DNA from: Urophycis tenuis
Taxonomy: Eukaryota; Chordata; Actinopteri; Gadiformes; Phycidae
DNA length: 64,000 nucleotides
Assembly (NCBI GenBank): GCA_036785325.1
Contig: JAXIVH010000505.1
Span: 1-64,000 of the forward strand
Direction of reading: 5' to 3'
In this document: in pieces, positions 55,636 to 64,000 of the stretch
Layout of the letters: each line of letters starts with the position of its first letter
Position numbering within the stretch: position 1 is the stretch's first letter
Notes under the pieces: model-generated
The model's input: the letters and a program-made list of their open reading frames with translations, nothing else
Told to the model about the DNA's origin: nothing
The model's database searches: none
Translations under genes and position numbers: made by a program

Positions 55636-58528
55636 TCAGTATGGCTTGTAGCTAGTCTGGTGGCCTCCCCGTCTTGGAGTTTTCCCAAAGCTGGCACTGC
55701 CCTGGTCTGCGGGGGACAGAGAGAGAGGCCACTGAGTACCTTAGAGCACAGACAAGTCAAACAGTCAGGCAGCTCCACCCGTCAGGCCAGCCACATGCCA
55801 CAGCGCTGCCAGCCAGCCAGCGCGCGGGGCGTTCGGTGTTGCCGTGTGCGTGAACCAGGGATGCACCACTAGAACATGTTAGCCTAAATCCTAGCCCATT
55901 ACATCTGGCCCATCTTACTTTGATAGGGATATCATAAATATATTTTTTTGTTTGTTTTTTACTAAAGAAAACTACACCCCCAACCCATTACAATAGTGAG
56001 GTAGATCTGAAAGGGTAGATCCATTTGCTATGCCCTGGTTACAACTATATGGGAGATGGGGTTTTGGGTAATCCAGATGTTGCCGTTTACACTACTGGTG
56101 CATCCCTAGTATCTGGGTACTTACTGTAATCATAAGCGCCGCCGTATCCACCATAGTAGCCTGAGCCATAGTCGTAGCCGCCATATCCACCATAGCCACC
56201 GTAACCTCCCTGGTTACCGTAGCCCTGGTTCCAGTAGTTACCATAGCCTTGGTTCCACCCTTGGCTTTGGGCTGAGAATTAAAAAAAAAAAAAAAAAAAA
56301 AGGGGGGGGGGCATTTATCCACACCTGGCTGTCAAATAATCTGCCCTACCAATACTTGGTACCTGGAAACTGACTGGCATGTTCGCCTTTGCCTTTTGAG
56401 TGCAACCATTATATGCTATGGGGGAGGAGCACAATAAAGATCTATCAGCGCCCTTACCTCCACCTCCTCCACCGCCGCGCCACCTTCCACCACGACCACC
56501 ACTGTAGCCCCCCCGGCCTCCTCCGTACTGCTGCTGCTGGTACACATCTTTGGGCTGGGCGATCTTCAACTCACACTGTGGACAGAAGGCACAACATGAA
56601 TATTTGTCATTCAAGGACCCTAGACTTTCCTGCTTTCGTATACCATGCGATATACAGTATTCCAGAAGCTGTCAGTCAGTACCTTGCTGCCCTCCACTGT
56701 GTGGAATTTGTTCTCCAGACACTTCTTGACGCTGGCCTCGTCTTTGTATGTGATGAAGATGAAGCCCCTCCTCTTCTTCGTCTTGGGGTCAACTGGCAGC
56801 TCGATGGTCTCAATCTTAACAATACAAATGGATACAAAACATAAGACTTTGCAAAGATGTTGACTAGTGCCAATTAATCAATGCTGAGGATATTTTAGAA
56901 CCCACTTCATAAGACACTTCGTCATTGAAAGTCAATAAAACTACCAATACAGGTTTAAAAAAACAAAAACAAATATGACACATTTCTCCAGCCATGTCAT
57001 TTTAAGTAAAACAAAACAATCAATATAATGTAGGTTACAGAAAAACAAATTTACAAACATTTCCCCATACATGATACTGACAAATGTACTTTTTGTTCTG
57101 ACAAATGTAGTTTTCGCTTGGGATAAAAGCGTCTGCTGAATGCCTTAAATGTAAAGGCCCACTAGAACATACTGAAAATACAGCGGATAACAGTTCTAAA
57201 AATGTCAGGAGTACCATGCAACATGACACCATACAAACCTCGCCAAAGGTGCCAAAATAATCCCTGATGGTTTCGTCTGTGGCCTCAGGATTCAGCCCTC
57301 CAACAAAGATCTTTTTCGCAGGCTCCTTCTTCATCGCCATGGCCCGCTTAGGGTCAATTTGACGTCCGTCGAGTCTGTGTTCGCTCTGCTCTAGGACCTA
57401 CACAGGCAAAGAAACACATTGCACACAAAATTAGAGGAAAACAATATGGCTCCATCGACCTGTTCAAATAGTAAGGGCAGTAATTAAAAATGTTGGGTGA
57501 ATGCATGCGCCGTTATTTTTCATAATGATACAAGATGCAGCAGCGTATAATGGACGAGGCATTTTACTGGGGCAACCATGACAGGTTTAACAAAATACTC
57601 TGTACAAGCAGGCAAGTATAGCAAGTCGCAAAACAGCCCACCTTGTCCACACTGGAGGAATCTTTGAACAGGACAAACCCAAAGCCCCGGGAACGCCCCG
57701 TGCTGGCGTCCATTTTGATGGTGCAGTCCGAGACTTCGCCAAACTTTGAAAAGTAGTCCTTCAGGTCCTTTTTACTGGTGTCCCAGCTCAGACCGCCTAC
57801 AAACATTTTACTGTAGAGACGGTGCGGGTCGTTACTTCGACTTGACTCTCCCATTGACATTATTTTCAGTTTGCTCTATAGTAACATGTTGACATCCCCA
57901 ATGTGATAAACATTCAATAGGCTGCCCAAATGAAGGCAAATATGAACTGCCGTTGCCATCAAATCAACACATTACAACTAGAGTAGAAACGCCTGCAATA
58001 TTTTCTAAACATAAATACTATTACTACCTACAAAAAAGCCATTCACACATGAGAACCTACGAAATGCTACTTCACATGAACTGGAGGAAAAGAAAACAGT
58101 GCGGATTCTACTGGGACCTTGAATTTGAACCACTGAATTTTCCAGTTATCCAGTTGAAGTTTACAGTAAAACAGAGCTGGATCCTATTGGATACCGAATG
58201 TCGTGGTGAGCCCAAACGGTAAATAGAGAAGCACGTGCGTTGTTCTGTAAAGTACTGTCAAATTAGGACATGGTGTTCTCCTTTCCCAGGCTCAGTCTTC
58301 TTACCCAGCATCGTCCTCTCCTTTGCTCGCGTTGATTTTTCCACCGTCCCCGGCTTCCTCCTGCGTTTCTTCCGCCTCTGCATCAGCATCAGCCTCTGCA
58401 TCTCCTTCGCCTTCTCCTTCTACTTCTGGGACAGCAAACTCCTCTTGCTCTGCTCCGTTCTGCTCCTCCTCTCCCTCGTTGCCATTCTGCTCGGAAGTCT
58501 CCATGAACTGATTTTCGGTGTCGCTCAT
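55636..58528 (-). CDS. hnrnpab: Heterogeneous nuclear ribonucleoprotein A/B, seven coding exons, 339 aa
   Basis: Exons: 58528-58305, 57810-57642, 57397-57239, 56814-56683, 56575-56458, 56271-56125, 55706-55636. All have GT/AG introns and consistent phases (1020 bp). The N-terminus is acidic and ends KINASKGEDDAG. RRM1 has MFVGGL at ~77 and RGFGFVLF at ~116; RRM2 has IFVGGL at ~161 and RGFIFITY at ~200. Then come CELKIAQPKDVYQQQQYGGG, an RGG-rich segment, a Gly/Tyr-rich exon (QGYGNYWNQGYGNQGGYGGY) and the end GGHQTSYKPY. INASK plus AQPK separate it from the close paralogue HNRNPD. In vertebrates the protein binds AU-rich and telomeric sequences, acts in mRNA processing, localisation and transcription, and shuttles from the nucleus. 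Exon 6 (147 bp, in frame) corresponds to the human exon whose skipping separates the two main isoforms. Confidence 0.95.
56272..56310 (-). promoter_or_regulatory. Exceptional polypyrimidine tract before hnrnpab exon 6
   Basis: On the minus strand about nine C and about 22 T, then AATTCTCAG, run directly into exon 6. This is a homopolymer-based 3' splice site whose length is likely to vary between individuals and could shift inclusion of the alternatively used exon. Homopolymer length may also be an assembly error. Confidence 0.7.
57083..57162 (-). repeat. Interspersed CAGACGCTTTTATCC repeat in hnrnpab intron 3
   Basis: Minus-strand GCAGACGCTTTTATCCCAAGC followed by ACTACATTTGTCAG; the same short repeat as 37441-37506. 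Confidence 0.6.
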
Positions 58529-59445
58529 TGTGATGGATGGGGGGCTAAGGGACAAAACAGATACAATCCCCGAGCTTAGTGCGCATGCTGCACTCCAACA
58601 ATCGTTTAGGTAACAATTAGTTACCTTCAAAGAACAACAACAAAGATGGATAAACCGAAAATGTACCAAAATAAATTCAACCGTCCGTTCGATGCAACGA
58701 TGTGGACACAAGTCACTCCTCAAATAGGAGTAAATGGTTCTCTTTCACTTTGTATTGAAATGGAAACCAAAGGCTTAAGTCGAATACGGAAAAAACGTCG
58801 TCGTTCTTGTAAAACTAAAATATTGGGCAAGATAACGCCCAAAGTGAACGCAGATTGAAATAAATGCTTCAGGTTAAATAGCCGCGAGTGAATCGATTGT
58901 AGCGGTTTTGTTAGTTGATACAACACACCTCTCCATTTTGAGTATTCAAGCCGGGCGCGCTTTATGAGCTCCCTTACCGCTCAATGCGCGGTGCAGGCCC
59001 GGGCACAAACCTGCACCCAGCCGCTCTCCGTGCACCGGTACACAAACACCTTGACGGTGATAACGGTGTAGTACAATCTCATCTGAAATCGTATGCACAC
59101 TAAATGGCCATAGATGCTCTATTTGTTATGATATATGCACACATCCAGGACAGGGTTCTGGGAAAAGCCTCTTGCGGCCCTCTCAATCAAGCGCGTTAGC
59201 TTAGCACGGCATTCTTGCTAATCATAACAGACAACAGGCTAGCTAGCTACTAAACTACGGATATACGCAAGTCGGAGGATGAATAGAAGCCCGAAGAACC
59301 AGAATCACGCAATCACTTTACAAAACAGCTTTTGTGGAAAATGAAGCAAAACATGCGCTTACTTCTGAGACAGAGGAGACGGTGACTTGCTTCTCAAGAT
59401 GGACACTCCGAATTCGCCGCTAACTCGTGGCAAAATATATATCAC
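58529..59445 (-). promoter_or_regulatory. hnrnpab 5' region: first intron, possible non-coding exon and TATA box
   Basis: An acceptor (TTTTGTCCCTTAG) lies about 20 bp before the ATG. Upstream, a donor GTAAGC at 59362 ends a short GC-rich segment (about 59363-59405), and an ATATATAT box lies about 30 bp further upstream (59435-59442), followed by a GGGCGGGCC GC box near 59505. This fits a non-coding exon 1 with its promoter. A second donor-like site near 58625 is an alternative. There is no transcript evidence. Confidence 0.5.
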
Positions 59446-60540
59446 CGGATGTGAGCGAGAACTACAAGACGTTACAATAACAACAGATGTGATAGGCCAC
59501 CGAGGGCGGGCCTCGATATGAAGGAGACTTTCTATTCGTCACTTTTATGAGCTGACAAAAACAAACTAGCTTTGCTGTATTGTAAGGAATATAACCCCAC
59601 ACGGGCATTGTTGAACAGAAAATATCGTCACACGGGCATTGTTGGCCACTTCATTTTACGCATATTTTGTTCCTTATTCTCAAACACACCCGGATGTGTA
59701 CAGTACTCCGTGTTAGACTAATTTGTTTCATTGCTATTATTTGTACAGCCGTAGCCGACGATCCTCTTCTATAGTTGCGTGCTGCGTTGATCAGTCGAGT
59801 TGATCAGTCGCACTTAGTTACATAAATAAACCCAACACGAGGGAGGCCACTACGAATCGGTTGTGTCCCAAGATGTCACAATCTGCTCGGCTCTCAAAAC
59901 AAAACACTTCGCAACTCTTCGTGAGGGACAAAAAGCGAAATAAACAATTGATCTTTTCAAACCTAACCTTATTACCCACCTACCCATTAACGGAAGGATC
60001 CAAAGGACCATGCACCCACCAACAGTGTTAACAGTTTAACGGTCATTCGTAAAAACACTGTAGGCCCACATCTGTTGCAGCGGCTCTGCAAATACCTCAA
60101 TGCCTGTTCCATTAGAAAACGCCAAACCACTGATTCTGAGCCCATTGCAATCCCTCCGTTTCATAGTTAAAGAGTTCAGATATGTTCATCCAGAACTAGC
60201 ATATTACTGCTTTTAGCTCAAATGCACTTTGTCCGTGGAATGGCCTTTTCACAGCAAAGATTTTTTTTTCCACCACAGTAGTAAAGCTACCTGCCCGTTT
60301 CCAAAAAACCTGTTAAACACCACTTTTGATTCTGAGATGTGTCCTGCATCGTGATTTATAACCTCTGAAACACTCCGCAAGATATCCTCAACTTCACTTT
60401 GGAAAATATCTTGATCATTCGATCATCTGGCAGGCATGGTCATACACATCCTTCAGTACAACCATCTCAGTGCAGGTTAGCACTCCATATTACATTTCAA
60501 TCTTCATAGGCTACTGCAAGATGAAGACACAGGCAAGACA
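59446..60540. other. Intergenic region between btg4 and hnrnpab
   Basis: About 1.1 kb with no frame or repeat that I recognise. It separates the hnrnpab promoter from the btg4 poly(A) site; both genes run on the minus strand. Confidence 0.5.
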
Positions 60541-60554
60541 TTTTTTGTTAACCA

Positions 60555-60560
60555 TTTATT
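60555..60560 (-). terminator. Probable btg4 poly(A) signal
   Basis: AATAAA on the minus strand, 304 bp after the btg4 stop at 60864. No other canonical signal lies between them. Confidence 0.6.
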
Positions 60561-60863
60561 TACATCCGATACACATTTAGATTACTTTAAAAGACGACAT
60601 TTAGAAGTTTTTTATTTAAAATAGAAATTTTTAAAACATGCTTAAGCAGCATTACTTTAAACCATTATCTTCACACTTGAAATCATGAAACAGCTATCCT
60701 TTAAAAACCCAACCTTCAAGACAACTATTGTGTCAAATCTTAATGTTCTTTTATCCTGTAAAAAGGTTCCATAATTCTTTGACTCAAGTTAATTAGCAGC
60801 TGACTACAGTGGTATTGTGCACTTTTGACAAATTGTGCTTTCCAGGTTCCAGATTTGGTCTGT

Positions 60864-63800
60864 CTATGAGCGGGACTTGCTCACCCAGTGGTACTTGTCA
60901 ACACGAGGCCCAGAAAAGGAGAAACTTGGTCGGTGGGATTTAAACGCCTTCTGCCCGTGGAACTGGGCGCCAGGAGGGAGAGGAGGAGGAGGAAGAGCAG
61001 CAGCAGCTGCAGGGAAGTGATGAGGGAATCCATCCCCGGTAAAAGCCTTCCTCTTGGGGTAGGTTACCCAGGTCTGGGGCGCGCCAGCAGCAAACTCATT
61101 GAACTGAGGAGAAACGATAGGAGCCAGCGTTGGTTGGGGGGGAAACAGAACTACATGTTCGGCACAGTTTTGTGACATCGATATTTATTTGCATTCAAGT
61201 GCGAGGGGACATTCAATGTCCGCAATTATGCTTTTGCAGAGTTCCAACTCATTTCCGATGGTACTTGACAAAATTTAAAAAAGAAATTGACTGTACTTTC
61301 AAAAAAGGAGGTAAAAGGATCTGGATTCCTGTGTGTGTTTTTAAAAAGCACATAGAACAACAGCCTTCCAAACCAACCAAGGGTCGCCCCAGGGGGATGC
61401 ACCACATCCCATCCCATCTGAACATCAAGGTGGTGCCGCTGTGCCCCCCTACCTACCTGGTAGATGCTGTTGGGGTTGCTGACCGTGGGGATCGTCTTGT
61501 GCTCCGGTCTCGGCAGGGGGGCCGAGACGGGACAGGGGGCCACCGACGGGGCGCTGCTGCTGCAGCTGCTCAGGCTGGTGGCATCTCCGCTCACGTCCTC
61601 CCCCTCCTCTTCGTCACCGCCGCCACCGCCTTCGTCGTCGTCGTTGTCGTCCGCGTTGTCGTCCTCCGAGGACGCCCCGGAGGGGATGTCCCGGTCGGCC
61701 CGCTCCACCGCCTCCTGGATGCGGCGAGAGAACTGGCGGTCGCTGCGGTGGCAGCCGCTCAGCAGCGACACGCAGAAGGGAGCGCTGTGCTCGCCGTACC
61801 TGGAGAGTAGTGCACAGTGTTTACGTGTGGAGAGTAGTGCACAGTGTTTACGTGTACCTGGAGAGTAGTGCACAGTGTTTACGTGTACCTGGAGAGTAGT
61901 GCACAGTGTTTACGTGTACCTGGAGAGTAGTGCACAGTGTTTACGTGTACCTGGAGAGTAGTGCACAGTGTTTACGTGCACCTGGAGAGTAGTGCACAGT
62001 GTTTACGTGTACCTGGAGAGTAGTGCACAGTGTTTACGTGTACCTGGAGAGTAGTGCACAGTGTTTACGTGTACCTGGAGAGTAGTGCACAGTGTTTACG
62101 TGTACCTGGAGAGTAGTGCACAGTGTTTACGTGTACCTGGAGAGTAGTGCAGTGATTACGTGTACCTGGAGAGTAGTGCACAGTGTTTACTTGTACCTGG
62201 AGAGTAGTGCACAGTGTTTACGTGTACCTGGAGAGTAGTGCACAGTGTTTACGTGTACCTGGAGAGTAGTGCACAGTGTTTACGTGTACCTGGAGAGTAG
62301 TGCAGTGTATACGTGTACCTGGAGAGTAGTGCACAGTGTTTACGTGTACCTGGAGAGTAGTGCAGTGTTTACATGTACCTGGAGAGTAGTGCACAGTGTT
62401 TACGTGTACCTGGAGAGTAGTGCAGTGTTTACATGTACCTGGAGAGTAGTGCACAGTGTTTACGTGTACCTGGAGAGTAGTGCACAGTGTTTACGTGTAC
62501 CTGGAGAGTAGTGCACAGTGTTTACGTGTACCTGGAGAGTAGTGCACAGTGTTTACATGTACCTGGAGAGTAGTGCACAGTGTTTACGTGTACCTGGAGA
62601 GTAGTGCACAGTGTTTACGTGTACCTGGAGAGTAGTGCACAGTGTTTACGTGTACCTGGAGAGTAGTGCATTGTTTACATGTACCTGGAGAGTAGTGCAC
62701 AGTGTTTACGTGTACCTGGAGAGTAGTGCACAGTGTTTACATGTGGAGAGTAGTGCACAGTGTTTATGTGTACCTGGAGAGTAGTGCAGTGTTTACATGT
62801 ACCTGGAGAGTAGTGCACAGTGTTTACGTGTACCTGGAGAGTAGTGCACAGTGTTTACGTGTACCTGGAGAGTAGTGCACAGTGTTTACGTGTACCTGGA
62901 GAGTAGTGCAGTGTTTACGTGTCATCCCACCAGAATTATTTTTTGACAAAATGGAGAGAGTGGCGCCAACACTTTTTTTTTTTCTCCAAAAAAAAAAAAA
63001 AAAACCTCAGTGATTTTGGAACCACATCATTCATGAGAAGGTAGGGCTTTGGTGACTTTGACAGCGACGTGGGGTGGCTTGAAGACATTTGTGTTTCGAA
63101 CCCAGAGCCGGTCGGCTGTGAGTCACAGGACTATGGTTCCCTCCCCTGATATAGACAATTCAATAGGGCGTCAAATCAAAATGTACACCTGCCCGCCCAT
63201 TTCAGAAGTATAGGGCTGTTAGTCATAGTAATGGTGTTTTGGTCATTGTTCTGCAATAATTGGGACATTGTTTGTTATAATGAGGAGTCATTGTTGCATT
63301 TGAAACTGCCACACCGTTTCTCATGCGAAACAAAGTGTTGATTCGCCTAGATTAAGGTATATTTACATTTATTTGGGATTCAGCTACTAATACTACCACT
63401 ACTACTACTCAAAATGGCTGAGTATTGCCAAAAAAAACAATCCCATGATGCAGTCTGATGTACAAGTACTATTCAGGTGCATCATTTGGGAGAGTAGTAG
63501 TCTTTAGTTTGCAGCACACCGGGTTCAATTCAGACTTTCATGCTACAATACGAGTTCAACATGGTTCATGATGATGGGGTTGTTTGGTTTGGCATCACAA
63601 CCCCAGAGTCCTACCTGCAGGACACTTCCCCTGGATCCACCCACAGCGTGAGCTCCCTGGGCAGGCCCAGACCCTCGTACTGCACGCCGCTCCGCACACA
63701 GGACCGCTCCAACACGGGGTCCCTCAGCTGGACTCGGTTCATCCGAAGGCACCTTCCAAGACGATACAAAATAGGCATTTTGGAGCAATGATGATGCTGT

Positions 63801-64000
63801 TGCCCATGTCATCCTTCACAGCTGAACGTATGAAAATCCCTAACAAAAGCGATTCAGTGTGCAAAGATCGTTTTGCAGAATATTCACTACTTTAGCGCCC
63901 GTTTAGTTGGTAGTTGTACACACCTGTACGCCTGTCCTTTGCTGGGAGTGCTGTGCACCCAGTGGTTTTTGTAGGTCTCAAACAGCACAGACGTCAGTGC
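60864..64000 (-). CDS. btg4: BTG/Tob-family anti-proliferative protein, BTG4-type, 3' part
   Basis: Four exons: >64000-63924, 63752-63615, 61799-61457, 61103-60864. Splice sites are GT/AG and phases agree. The BTG domain reads LFETYKNHWVHSTPSKGQAY (box A side), then DPVLERSCVRSGVQYEGLGL and RELTLWVDPGEVSC (box B), then RYGEHSAPF. An acidic low-complexity linker follows (SEDDNADDNDDDEGGGGGDE), and the third exon ends TVSNPNSIYQ. The last exon is Pro/Ala-rich with WVTYPKRKAF and KYHWVSKSRS. LFETY, DPxLER and VSNPxSIYQ match BTG4 better than BTG3. In vertebrates BTG4 recruits the CCR4-NOT deadenylase to clear maternal mRNA in oocytes and early embryos. The N-terminus lies outside the window. Confidence 0.75.
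61801..62920. repeat. Minisatellite of 31-bp units containing a 3' splice site
   Basis: About 36 tandem copies of a 31-bp unit (CTGGAGAGTAGTGCACAGTG plus TTTACGTGTAC), with 29-bp variants lacking CA and shortened units. It fills the 3' half of a btg4 intron and ends exactly at the acceptor. Each unit on the minus strand contains CTACTCTCCAG|GTAC, the same sequence as the real 3' splice junction at 61800. It was therefore made by amplification of the intron-exon boundary. Confidence 0.95.
62921..63614 (-). other. btg4 intron, 5' half
   Basis: Unique-looking intron sequence with T and A homopolymers at 62971-63003 and a short ACT repeat near 63388-63410. No further exon is seen. Confidence 0.6.

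Noticed and set aside
57811..57860. In-frame upstream extension of hnrnpab exon 2 beginning MSMGESSRSND
   Set aside because: The acceptor CTCTACAG at 57813-57811 gives the junction DAG-KMFVGG expected for HNRNPAB; the extension is intronic. An alternative first exon cannot be fully excluded.
58301..58723. Long frame through hnrnpab exon 1 into upstream sequence
   Set aside because: The ATG at 58528 with MSDTENQF matches the expected start; upstream codons cross a probable acceptor and 5'UTR.
62218..62511. Open frames of 78-88 codons on both strands in the minisatellite
   Set aside because: They are periodic translations of the 31-bp repeat (repeating HYSPGT or YLESSA units) and lie within a btg4 intron.
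61801..62920. Regular short repeats suggesting a CRISPR array
   Set aside because: Units are head-to-tail without unique spacers, the context is a vertebrate intron, and no cas genes are present.

Overview
This window looks like nuclear DNA of a teleost fish. Spliced vertebrate genes with GT/AG introns (hnrnpab, btg4) sit in a background dense with fish-type transposons: L2/Rex1-like and Nimb/I-like LINEs, hAT, PIF/Harbinger, Tc1/mariner and THAP9/P-type DNA transposons, MITEs and long microsatellites. The species cannot be told from sequence alone. No tRNA, rRNA or CRISPR array was recognised.

Layout. 1-12.6 kb: mostly gene-poor. It holds one unidentified 846-codon open frame on the minus strand (3291-5831) built from five divergent copies of one ~75-residue domain, two non-autonomous hAT elements with target-site duplications (TSDs), a THAP-like zinc-finger exon and a SWIM/YqaJ-type gene fragment. 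12.6-21.5 kb: a nearly full-length Nimb/I-type LINE on the minus strand, split by an intact plus-strand L2 LINE (987 codons) with a 7-bp TSD. 22-36 kb: remains of a P-type (THAP9-like) transposase on the minus strand, interrupted by a MITE cluster and by a complete 5.5-kb hAT transposon. The seven coding exons of that hAT join in phase into an uninterrupted 809-aa transposase. 37-49 kb: a stack of nested insertions, in which older minus-strand LINEs are interrupted by a plus-strand LINE (38979-47719), then by a Harbinger (40874-47236), then by a 5.17-kb P element (41522-46690) with 31-bp inverted repeats and an 8-bp TSD. 49.2-50.5 kb: a decayed Tc1/mariner element.

52.8-64 kb: the resident genes, both on the minus strand. 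hnrnpab is complete: seven coding exons, 339 aa, two RRMs and a Gly/Tyr-rich tail, with an intron in the 3'UTR and probably a non-coding first exon. Downstream in chromosome order lies the 3' part of btg4 (BTG/Tob family; four exons, 5' part beyond the window). Its third visible intron ends in a ~1.1-kb minisatellite whose unit contains a copy of the 3' splice site.

The best candidates for something new are the five-repeat protein, the intact multi-exon hAT with a 36-bp perfect foldback in its 3' region, the complete P element at the core of the nest, and the splice-site minisatellite in btg4.
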